This document shows, piece after piece, positions 48,695-60,862 of a stretch of DNA of 64,000 nt (positions are counted from its first letter, which is position 1; each line of letters starts with the position of its first letter). The translations under genes were made by a program, and so were the position numbers. The stretch lies in assembly GCA_016806645.1 (NCBI GenBank), contig JACSYO010002006.1:1551001-1615000 (forward strand), given 5' to 3'. The notes beneath the pieces are model-generated. The model was not told the origin of the DNA, searched no databases, and worked only from the letters and a program-made list of their open reading frames with translations. This DNA is from Ophiodon elongatus (Eukaryota; Chordata; Actinopteri; Perciformes; Hexagrammidae).

Positions 48695-51600
48695 ATCTGT
48701 TCACCTTTCCCTGCTTGGCTCATGGATCCAGTGTCTCTGCCACACTGGCCCTTGTTGTTCACACCAAATGTCCACACCTCCCCGCTCTTGGTCAGAACAC
48801 ACGTGTGGGCCTTGCCCATGGCGACCTGAGTTACAGACTGACCTTTCAGGTCCGTCACCTGGCCTGTGGACGAGAGAGAGTCACGATTAGAAAGAGCGGC
48901 AATGACGCGGCTTTCGAGGGAGAGATATTTTAAGATCTTTTTTTTCTTTTTTAAGTCTTTCATCCGTCTTCTTCAAAGAAACTACGGATATGTCTCAGAG
49001 AAGCGGAGGTTGGAGAAACAGCCCCGTCCCAGTCAACTCACAAGTGCTGTCACTGTAAATAGCATCTTTGCCGAACATGTAGAGCTCTCCGTCCTTGGTG
49101 ACAATGCTGCTGCTGCCGTTGTTGCACGCCGTGTACACCGCCGTCTTGGTTTCTAATTTGATCATCTTCTTGGGCTTGTACGGCTTGGGCTGTCTGCGGC
49201 TTTTAGCTACAAGGGGGAAAAGAACAGACATCGACGTCAGGACTTCAACCGAGGTGGCTTTGATTCAGCGCTTAGTCTTAGAATGAGTTGTGAAACGTTT
49301 GGCCAAAGTTTGAAATGGTCTTACTGGACTCTCCGTCCTCTCCCTTGCTGGCGGAGCCCGTGAAGAACACGCTTCCGTCTTCGGCCACCAGCAGCGCATG
49401 AGAGCCATCGTGGCCGACGGAGAACTGAATGATTTTGGGAGACTTTGTGACGGGCAGTTCCACCCATTTCCCTGCAGAAGGGCCACCCTGCTTTATACCC
49501 AGGCTCTGGTACTTTCCTGTGTAGTAAATCTGCAAGAGGAAGATGAGTAAAGCAGATCAGGATCAAATGGTTTTCTTACAGTGGGGATTTTTTGGAGCTA
49601 CAGTATATCCATTGGTTTGCACTATGCTGTGTCAAAAGTTTAATCTGGGTTAATTTTTTTTGGTGGCCCAGAATCTTGAGTCTCCATCTTACTTGGACAG
49701 CTGACATCCCTGCTGCATGAACATGGGCTGTCCCCAATACAACTTTTAGTTGTTGCATCAGTAACTCGGGGAGTCAGTCGGTAAGAGAAATAGATCTCAG
49801 TCAGATTTACAACTGCTGGAAGAAAAAAATAGAACTCTCTCCTGAAGGGTTGTGTCAGGAGAGACAACCTGCTGTCATTGAGCTCAGGTAAGACCTGTGC
49901 AGTAAAACAGCAGTGGGAGTTGTCAACAAAGACTTCCCTTAAACCTGCGGTCATTATTTACTCATATTGGACTTTATTTTGCTATTATTATCTAACCAGA
50001 GCAAAACTCAGATTTTTTTTATTGAAAGACAAACAACAACAAAATGAGCAATAATCGCATCATATGAAAGACAATGGTTGCTAGTCCATAAAGAACAATT
50101 TGCGCACACGTAGACCAAATGAATACATATACTGTAGCCTGTGTCAACATAAAATAAGAGTCCTGGCTTTGTTGAGACCGTCTGTCTATCCATCCATTTA
50201 CTCCAGTGTCTCAGTGACGCACGCACGCACGCACGCACGCACGCACAATGAATAATGTAGGATTACTATTTCTTATTTTGTGGGCTACTTGTCTTGTTTT
50301 TTGAGAAATGCATTAAAAAAAAGAAATTAGAATAACTGCTTAATGTTTCAGTTTACATCTTTAAAATGTAGTTGGATCATCCTTGAGTCCAGGTGGACGT
50401 TTGAGCGAGACATCGCGTTCTCAAGAACGTAGCAGACGGACGGAAAGACATGAAGACGGACGAACGTACAGACGACCCGACAACAGAAGGCCTCGGGCCA
50501 AGGCCGCCGCAAACCTGTGTATTGGAATACTGATTTGGACTTCAATTACCGGGGCGAGCTTCGAAGCATTGGGGACAGCCTCAGCACCAACACAGGGTTC
50601 TTAGAGGAATAAGGACCTTTCGTGTGTATAGTATCCAAACATAGCAGGTATAAACTGAGATGCTACGTGTACAAATGCTGCTGCTGGGGGAGATTTTCCT
50701 CTTATAACCCAAATCATCTGACATTCACTTTCTCAAAAGAGAAAATACGCAGAACAAGCCGTACCTTGTCAACCATAAACACTGGGCCTTCGACTCTTTA
50801 CATAAAATATCTGGCATGATGTCCAACCCGAGCGATGACTGAACTTTGTGCCAAGACGCAGATCAGCTGCTCCTATTTTTACCCATCCAGCCAGTCTGGG
50901 TTAAGGTAATCTGCAGATAAAGTGTGTGGTGAGATTAGGACTCCACACAGACACAGAAATGTGCAACAGGCGCTGCTATCTCCATACGAGGCCCACTGCA
51001 CCACACCTACAGCACAGAGACACACAACCACACCCTCCAACAAACCGCATCGCCGGCATGCTGGTCTGAAATAAATGTGACTTATCTCACTCAGTCGACC
51101 CAGTCACTCCCTACAGTGATTGGGCCGACTGCTCCATTACAGACTGTAATGGACTTAAGACTGCTGTGTTACGCTTCGTTTATACTCGCGCGTGGGCGAA
51201 CCGCCTCAGATGGCGCGCGACCAACGAGCATGCACCAAGGCGTTTATGCCTTTGCATTATTCTCCGAAACATATCCGTGGACTACTCTACTTCCTTTATA
51301 CAAGGCCTGAAAACAAAGAAGCCAAGTATTAAACATAGTATAACAAAAAAGTTTGATTATCCTGCAAACTATTTTAATTGGGTTGCAAAATATAAAGAAC
51401 TCCTGTTTCTAAAGCATCTAAAAAACTGATTATTTTCTTTGTAAAATCCTCCCATCATGTTAGTGGCGCTTCTATCAGCGAACCATTTGTGGCGGTCACG
51501 TCTGAAGAGCTCTGATCACCGGCCTGGTTACCGATTCAGAGGTGAGCGACCAAGAGCCGGAGCGTCCGCGGCTAAGATTACGTCATTTCCTGGCGTGTGC

Positions 51601-54600
51601 ACCTCGCGCCGGCTTCCCTACGGCGAGAATAAACGAGAGTTCACCGCCGAGTCACGCGGTGCCCTGAGCGGATTCCTCTTTACCCAGACACAAACATAGA
51701 GTCTATAATGTTTACTCTGCCATCATTAAATGTGTAAACACTTATTATTTCATGTTTGTGCTCTTCTATAAATTTGTGACCACAGAGAGCTTCACTTGCA
51801 GGGGGCCGTGGGGGTTTCGGTCAGAGCTACTGCTTAGCTGGGGGAAATGCTTCCAGTTACTCAAGCAGAGGGGTCACTGGCTGAACATGCAGATCAAAAC
51901 CAACTCAGATTTTGGTCCAGAGCACAATAAACAATGCAGAGACCACGAGCCACCCCCCAGCCCCAAACAAATACAGCTCCCTCGTTCTGTTTTATTTAAA
52001 GGCAATATAGCTTTGAGGGCAACCAAATATATCCCCAACAAGAAGAGACGCCTTATTGTTGTGCAGCCTGACACAAGGAAAATCTGACTGCAGCTAACTG
52101 CACACAGATGTTATGAGACAAAGGGAATGTGGGTTTTATACGATGGGGTTCATGTGGCCAGCGTGACGAGAGGAGGAAGAGAACGCGTGCAGAAATACAA
52201 CTCATTGAGACCTTCTTTCCCACTACGTTGCCCCTCTGAAGCGTCATTAGCAAGACGGGAGCTGTGGGAGCTGCACGGTCCAATCCGTTACAACGCTCGA
52301 TTTTTCTTGTTACTACTATTTAGGCAGATAGGATTTTTCACACTCACCTTTCCCGAGGCGGTTTTCATCAAAGCAAACTCTCTGCCTGCTCCGAGCAGCG
52401 CTGCCTCCTCATCAAAGCCGGTGCCTGGGAGGACAACATTTAGAGACAGATACACAATCAGACAACGTTGGAGAGCTATGATGCTTATTTTCTTTTTATA
52501 GTCATTTGGGTTTTGAACCATTTCTGACACATTTGCAAGCCTTGTTGACCCAAATGCCTGTAGCAGGTATACGTATGCATATTTGAAAAAATCCCAAACC
52601 CACAGCTATAGACAGATATCAGTATATTCTCATCACTCACTGATGATGTGCAGATCCTTCTCCAAGTCGAACAGAGAGATGCCGCAGGCATGCAGACATT
52701 TCCTTGCCAGCTTCAGCTGCAGTTCCTGCTGCAGGGCCGGGTCTGAGCTCATGGTATAGATCCGCACCACGAAGCCGTCCTGCGGGAGTCGGGGGGGGCG
52801 ACAGGAGGAAGCGGCGGTTAGTTTCATGACTCAACGTTGCTACAGTGGGGCACCAGCTGACAATGTTAGGATACAGGAAGTCCCTTAATGAAAACATATC
52901 CCCACTTTCAGCTCACTGAATCAGAGCAAATCAAGCTCTTAAAAAGGAAAAGTTCAAAATCATGAGAAACAAATTGCTCATTTCTTTTCTTGCCATGAGT
53001 GACAAGAAAAGATGTATCTCACTCGCACGTCTGAGGGCAGTAAGAACGCAGAGAAGCATATTTTGGACATCAAAACACTTGACTGCACATGTGTGATTGA
53101 CTTTAGTGGGGGATGAGGTAATTTGCTACAGATGCATAGGATAAGCACACTCCTTACCAGAGTCATGGATAAGACTATCAACTGGTGCTCCATTTATCCC
53201 AACACCACCATGGTGGGTGTGATCTAGCCACAACTATCCAACACTTCCAATTGGTTATCCGTGTAGAAATGAACCACTGGCAGGTCGAGGCTGATGTGGT
53301 TTGGTTTTCTTCCCGGGAAAGGCTCACGCGACAGGACGCGTAACGGGTCATGGAAGGACGCGTCGTGGCAAACGTGGGCGTCTCAATCATCGTGTTCAAC
53401 GGCCTTCATTTCTAGAAGTCCAGATTAAAACTCAACCCGGGAGTTCTCAAACTAAAACAGCTTTGACAGCATTTTCAAAAGCCTCTGATCTAAGGGGTTC
53501 TGAGACACCGGGGCAGGGCGGACGCTGTGCGTTTTTAAAACGTATGGGTGTGGACGCAGCCTCTGACTCAACGCGGGGTGAATAACAGATGACGCAACTG
53601 CCAGAGATGTGGGCTAGTCAGACTGCGGGGGTTCGTGGCTGAAAAAGGGGGCAATTTACGAGGGAGGGTAGGGGGGTAAAGAGAGGAACACAACGAGGAA
53701 ATAATTGGGAGATAACAGGGGTGTAGGAAAGGATGAAGGGTAGCGTGGGGGACAGTCTGGTTTCCTCGGTGTGGTAATGATGACGCACTCATCTATTGTG
53801 CTTTGGTTCCCCGCGGAGCAGAGCACATGTGCCCCTCACATCATTAAATAAGCGCCTCTATCCTCTGGCCAGTAGTGACCCCGCCTCCCCACCCATTGAC
53901 TCTTCCTCCCTCCCTACATGTTACCTTCTTCCTCTGCCTATCCCCCTGACCTCCTATAGTCCCCCCCCTCACATCACCCTCTCCCTCCGTCTTCCCAGCA
54001 TCTGAAACCCCCTCGTCGTGTGAATCATGTGGTTTTCCTCAAACGTTAAGTGGTCTGCGCTGTGGTTGCATTTGCTGGCTGCTCACAAAAAATAAATAAA
54101 AAATGCATGCAGCTTCCGAGGACTCCCCACTCCTCCCACTCCTCCCACTCCTCCCACTCCTCCCACATTCAATATTCCACCCCCTTGATTAGCCTAGAGA
54201 CTGCTATCAGGCTAGCTGTGACGGCAGATATATGGATTTCACGGCTTCCCCTCCCCCACTCACATCACATAGTGTTTATGCAGATAACTGCTCGAGAGAT
54301 TAAGCTCTCTGGAGAATACCCACATCTGGTGCCACTCCCACATATAGGCATCACACACAGCTACACCCCACCCCCCTCAGTGGCACAGCTGGTGATCAGC
54401 TGTGCGTCATGGGGCAGCGCAAGAGGAGTAGCTACCCGATTTTGACGAACAAATTATTTGGTTTTCATGAGGGGAACGTGTATTGAATGTGTGTGTGTGT
54501 GTGTGTGTGTGTGTGTCAACGATGAATGGCACCGTAAACATATGGTCTCTGCATTTCTTCCGGTCGGAACAACTGCTCACAAACGCTGACAATTGAGTTG

Positions 54601-57600
54601 GACTCTAACAGCCTATAATTTAACTGCTGACATGTAGTTCGGGATGACTTGCCACACTTCTGGCGGAACAGATTTGTTTGTCACTCGCCCGTCTGGAGCC
54701 ACAGATACATATCACGTTAATCTCTGCAGCCGTCCTCACCGGCGTCGTGCAGGAAGGGCGTAACAACGACCTGAAGCCTTTGTTTAGGTCTAACTTTTTG
54801 CTACACACGCGTAAACGCAAGGTTATTCCCAATAAAGCACTGCTACTTTACTACATAATTAATGATTAGAGCATTAATTCATTATTTTAATCACTAAACT
54901 TTTATCACATTATCTTTATTTTCCTATCATCCAACCTTGTTCTTTGATTGCATTGTGTCCGATGGCATGTTTTCTCATTTATTGCCGTTTATTTATTGAT
55001 TATTTATTGTTTGTGTAAAGTCCTCTTTAAAGTTGATACCCAACTGATACCGATTACATTTCACGTTAAAAAGGTTTTTTCTTTTGAAGCGCCTGAGAAA
55101 GATGAGGCATGCTATCGTCATGGTGACGAGGAGTCATTAGACGTACGTCTTTGCAAGCTGCGATCTGGTTGATGTACTCTCCGTCTGTGAAGATGATGTT
55201 CTGTCCGTCTGAATGTTGACCTGCAACGAGAAGCAAAGTGAATAATACGCAATAACTTAACTCTCATGAGGTGGGTATTTTTTATTTTTTTTAAACAAGC
55301 CAAAAAAGTGTTTTCTTAGAACCTGGCATGGTGACGGTCCCCTCATGCTCCAGAGTCTCAGGGTTGATCTTGATGGCCGACATTGTGTGGTTACTGGTGT
55401 CCCGGTACAACAAGTACCCCTGAAGACACAAAAGTAATAGTCAGTAAGGAGGATTTCTAACTGAAGCCTCACAGCTCGCTGACACATATTGTTGATAACG
55501 ATGAAGACGATGCTGTATATTAAACTCAAAGCCTTTTCCAAAGCCACTTGAGTGAAATGTATGTGCGGAGCATGTCGATGAAAGCTCCACTACCAACCTG
55601 AGCGAAGCCCAGCCACGATCTCTTGTCCTTTCGGTTCCTGGTACGAGACGTGGAGTTGTACACGTGGCCCTGTGAGGCATTGATAACAAACACATGAGCA
55701 GACGACCACAGACACGGATAAACCTCTAATGTAAAAAAATATATACATCGTATTTATCAGTCATCAACCTCTTTAAAGCGAGAGTATTCCGTTATAAAGC
55801 AGAGATATGGCTGCCTAGTGGCAGTGTTCTCTGTTCTCTGCTAGAGGCGCTTCTGTTATTCAGCCTGCCCTCATTTATATAAATGGCTTGGAAAAAAATA
55901 ACAGACAACACCTGTCAGTATAAATACAGTTCAACAGCAACACAAACTGTCCATGATGTCAAATCAACACCTGCAAAAAACTGATAATAACCTTCATGAA
56001 TTTACTGCTGGATTACACTGCATTAGTTTCAGCCTAGTGTACCTAATAAACTGGCAACAGAGTGTATAGCTTTATAGAACTGAGCCAAGAAACGCAGTCC
56101 TCCTTAAGACTTGTGACAGTCGTTTGTATATAAACAATCCAGTTAAACGGTTTATTTCTTGTAAGAATTAAGAGAATTCTCTCAACTCATGAACCCATCT
56201 AAATCCCCAAACTCAGGAGACACGGTGGTCATCACACTACAGTTCACGACATGCACCGGCGAGAGTCACGTACCCTGACGGTGCCACTGTATCCGGAGCC
56301 CACTTTGTAGAGTCCGTCCTTGCAGAGCAAGTAGAGGAAGGAGCCGTCGGTCTGCAGGAGGCAACGCTCGTCCTCGTCGATGGCCACCTCCTTCAGGATC
56401 CACTTGTTCATGAGGGCGGCACGCTTGATGCCGTTCCCGAACCAGTCCTGGATCTGGATCTTTCCCACCAGGACCGCCTGTACGCTCCTCTGCAGGGCAT
56501 TGAGTATGGTGGGCACCTGGCGAGATGGAAGATACGGGGGGAGGGGGGATTAGCAGACACTTCATAGTCCAGTCAATGCCTAAGAGATGAGGAACAAGGA
56601 ACCAGGAAACAAAACACTCACTCTGTGTGGCTCTCTGCAGCCTTGTTCAGATGTTTACATTTTAACCGTATACCGGTAAAGGCTGAAACATGTTTATGGT
56701 CATTGAAGCATTCCCACAAAAATAAAACGTGCTTTCTGTTTAAAATACTCCGAAAATCTTAGAAAAGCGCTTTTGATATAACGCAGACGCAATAACAAAA
56801 TAAACGGAGTATGAAACACAGAGGAGAGAAGGGGACAAGCTGGAGATTAATATGGCGTCAGAAGGCGGAGCAGGGCAGAGTCAGAGCGGCTTGACATTTT
56901 CTAAAACTCAATTTGTGGCGTCCAGACCCGGCCTGAGTCTCTCCCCGCTCACAGGGAAGTGCACGGTGCAGCCAGAGGTTACTTTATCCTTCTACAGTGC
57001 ACTTTGGTGATCTGAAGCCTTTCAGGTAAGCTGCAGGACAAAAGATGAACTTAATTGCACCAGACAACTTCCATTAGTGTTTCACAGCCACACCTTAAGG
57101 CGTTAGTTTCCCCAACCTGAATACAACAACTGCATTTTCTTTTCTTTTTTTTTTTATTTCTTCTATAGAGATGTGCACCTTTCCTGGTGGAGCTGGTTTG
57201 AATGTGACAGATGAAACTTAACGGAGTTATGTTCTGACGCATTCGCTAGTTGTCTCCTTATTTGAATTTTCTCACAGGTGCAAACACAACGTACGAGTGG
57301 TGCAGACCTGTCGCAGGAGTCATGTGACATTAGTTTTCCCAATGGATTGTATATTTCATCACTTTGGAGCAATTCTGAGTTTAAAAAAAAACGAGAAATT
57401 ACACTTCGTAATTATGTTGACGTCATCCTGTTTGACTCTGCAATTCTAATTATAGACGCTAATTATAATTCTTAATGTAATCATATAGCCTAACGGCATC
57501 ACCATTTAAATTGGCTATTGATGCTATTGCATAACACTACTATATCAATATGAACATCTTAAATGATTTGACCCCCTCTTGTTGCAGTCAGTTTCATATG

Positions 57601-60324
57601 GAAGCCTTTCTTCTTTATTTCAGTTCAGACCCTCGGGTCACACAGCATGAACAGCACTTGTTATGTTTCCCCGTTCCTTGGCATTTACGTCCCTTAATTC
57701 TGTTATTTAAAATGGTAAGACTTTCCTTTAACAGGTGATCAGTGCAAAAGTAAGACGTTGACACAGATGCCAGGCTCACATGTGTGTTCTTCCATCGTGT
57801 CGTTTTTTTATATGAGCGCCAGAGATGAATAAATAAAGATGGAGAACACAGTCCTATTGTCAAATGGAGCGTGGTTTCTTGAAATTGGTTAATTACCTGT
57901 ATCGTCTGGCAGGCGTGGCTGCCGTTGTTGGTGAGGATGGCGGAGACGGCCTGCAGGATTTTGCCGGTGTCTCCCCAGGCCACCACCAGACTGAAGAGGC
58001 AGGCGCAGGACAGGGCGGTGATGGCCTGTCCCGTCGGGTCGTTGGGCCCCGTGCTCCGGACCGTGGTCTCCAACAGCAACTGGAAAAGAGACTCTGAGGG
58101 AGGCGCACAGGAGGAGGGCGGGTTAGACGTCAGTGAAGGGATCTTTAGGTTGCAACAACATATCTCTGACAGAGTCAAGGGAACGGGCTCAGCCTTACCC
58201 AGCACATCCGGAGGCTCGGTCTGAAAGCCTTCAGGCTGCTGTCCCTGCAGCATGTCCAGCAAGGCCTGCAGGCTCCGCAGGCACAGTGAGGGGTGAGAGA
58301 ACCGGGTCTCTTTTATCAGCTCAAACACCCCGCACAGGCCGATGCCAATGATCTGCACACACACAGACAGACAGACAGACAGACAGAAAGAAGCACATTC
58401 TCTGTGAGCTAATGAACACCGCGATGTAACACCAAAGCCTGAGTCTAGAGTAGCAGCTGGGACGCGGCTTCATACATGTGAAATGAGGATGAAACATACT
58501 GACATTCTGCATAGATGTAGAAAACAATCTCTTGAGGTTCACATCTGCTAAATAAAACAGAACTGATAAAAATTAAAATAAAAAAAGAGAGGCTTGAGGT
58601 AGATGTTTTCTTCTGAGGACGTGTCCTCATCATCCTACAGTAGAACAACCTACATTAAGCTAAGGGGGGGAGAGGGGGGGGGGGGGTGTCACAGTATGTA
58701 CAGTTACTACCGCTGGCTTCAACATCCACTATGAACATTTTGTGGAACAGACCCACGGGAGAAGGGAGACTGGAGAAGGAGTTTGGCCTAGAAAAAGATG
58801 CCGTGTCAGTGTGGGCTTGTTAGTGAATCAAATTATGCTCCAATGTCATCGTCCGTCCCCCACCCACCCCCCCGATCTCATTGAAGAACTTGTAGCCAAA
58901 AAAGTTATAACAAAACAACACCGTACACCAAAAGCTGAATAGATATAGATGAACACATCTTTAAGCTTGTTAAATGGGTGTAAGTGAGATACTTTTGTTT
59001 TCGGGCACTCCGTCAGTGTTACTTAGCTGAAACACACACGGAGAAGATTCTTAACATGTGCCTCGAAAATATGAACTAAATCACCCCAACATATTCTATC
59101 AACAGTAGCCATTTAAATCTGTCCCGATGAAATAGGAACGGCCTTTCCAGTTTACCACGATGACGACTGAGTTAAACCTTTCTGTCTGTGACACTCCAGT
59201 ATTTACCTGCTAACCCGTATGTGCAGCGAGCACACAACACAATTTGAAATCAACATAGAATTGCACACACAGACATAGTTATTGAAATACTTTAGGACGG
59301 TTTGTCCTGTTAGAGTGAGCTTTTTCTTTTTTTTAAAGGAACAGCTTTTAAATAGGATAATTTAAAACCTAATTCTGTTTAGCTCAGATATCAGAGAGAT
59401 TCTCAGAGAACTGAGGCTGTAAACTGTACGAGGAACCCTCCAACCTGGTTCATTATTAAAAATATTAATGCTTAAGAATGAATCCCAAAGCAGTTACATT
59501 TATGTACTTTCTATTTAACAAGAACCCACTACAGCACTAAACACAATTAGGTGCAACTTAACAGTATTTAACCCCAATTTAGCAGATCTTAAAAATGATT
59601 TTGCCTTTTTCCAGCTCTTCTCTGTCTTTATGTTTTTAAATCCAATATGCAACCAGACATGTATCAGCCTTTAGGCTTGCCGGTGGTTTCAGGCATCTCT
59701 GGAGCCTAATCCAACACCACACTGGGCTCTAAACTGGTAAGTCGTATTTGTCAACCATATTTGGTTGACAGTTTGACTTGCAAATATGCTGCAGTTTTGT
59801 TTTGTCAAATTACCATAATGTGAAACTGATGAATTAGTGTGTGTTAGCGGTGGCGTTAATGGCATTCATTGTGTGCTTAAAAAGTAACAATTCGGTTTTA
59901 TAACACAATGCAAATATTGATTTTGAAAGTGCAGCTGAAGGTGGACACTAGCTGACACAAGCAATCCCAAAACAATTATCGTCATCGAATTGGAAAAGCT
60001 GTAATTGCAGAGTATGCCTGGCCAGCACGCACCAGAGAGAGAGGGAGGGGAAGAGAGGGAGGGAGGGAGAGAGAGAGGGGAGGGAGGGAGGGAGAGAGCA
60101 CGAAAGAAAGAAAGGGAACGAAAGAGAGAGCAAAAGGGAAAGAAAGAGGGGGAAAGAAAGAGAGAGAGCGAGCGAGCGAAAAACAAAGCGAGAGAGCAAC
60201 AAAGAGAGAGAGCGAGAAAGGGAAAGCGAGAAAGAGAAAAATGAAAGAGAAAGAGAGAGCGAGAGAGAGAGAAACAAAGAGAGCGAGAGAGAGAAAGGGA
60301 AAGAGAGAGAGAGAGCGAAAGGGA

Positions 60325-60364
<40 letters not shown>

Positions 60365-60818
60365 GAACTACTGGTACAATTAAGACTGCACTTATTCTTA
60401 CAGTCTATAAAACAGTGATGTTCTGAGACCGTCCTGATAGATGAGAGGACAGACCCCGGTTTGTTCTGACTGGTGGAAACAACTCAAGGAGCAGCTTCTG
60501 TGCCCGGACCGTTTGCCCGAGCGGCCCCAGTTTGCAGTCAGTAGTGAGAGAGCACAGGGAGCAAGATGGCTGAATAAGAATTGATATCGATCTTGAATTC
60601 GAGCACATCACCACAATTCGACTAGTTAAAAAATATAGTACCTTTATAGTGGTAGCCCATAACACTCAACCGCACCATTTATGATTTGGTGTCTAAATTT
60701 TTTAAAAGCGCCCAAGGATCGTTTTCTCTTGAAGCACTAATTCACTTTGAACAGCACATTGTCATTTCTGTAAATCGACTATCACCAAAGCATCAGTAAT
60801 ACAGCTAAGCTATGAAAG

Positions 60819-60862
<44 letters not shown>

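Larger units (their letters stand above)
49530..52347 (-). other. mycbp2: mycbp2 intron with dispersed repeat fragments
   Basis: 2.82 kb. Holds an (ACGC)n run (50218-50245), a copy of the GACGGAC-type dispersed repeat (50372-50515), and at 51170-51310 a fragment starting ACGCTTCGTTTATACTCGCG that resembles fish DNA-transposon remnants. No gene. Confidence 0.7.
52780..55146 (-). other. mycbp2: mycbp2 intron with short tandem repeats
   Basis: 2.37 kb. Holds an ACTCCTCCC-type 9-base tandem array (54124-54168), (TG)14 (54488-54516), and a stretch at 53310-53560 with repeated ACGCG/GACGC words that looks like a decayed DNA-transposon fragment (low certainty). No gene. Confidence 0.7.

Noticed and set aside
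48354..48963. Open frames rich in Val-Cys or His-Thr repeats
   Set aside because: Produced by the (TG)45/(CA)45 run inside an intron.
50820..50860. GATGACTGA-like words suggestive of a C/D box snoRNA
   Set aside because: C and D motifs are not placed as a proper C/D pair with a terminal stem; chance words.
60005..60426. Glu/Arg/Lys-rich open frames
   Set aside because: Translations of the polypurine tract 60033-60366.
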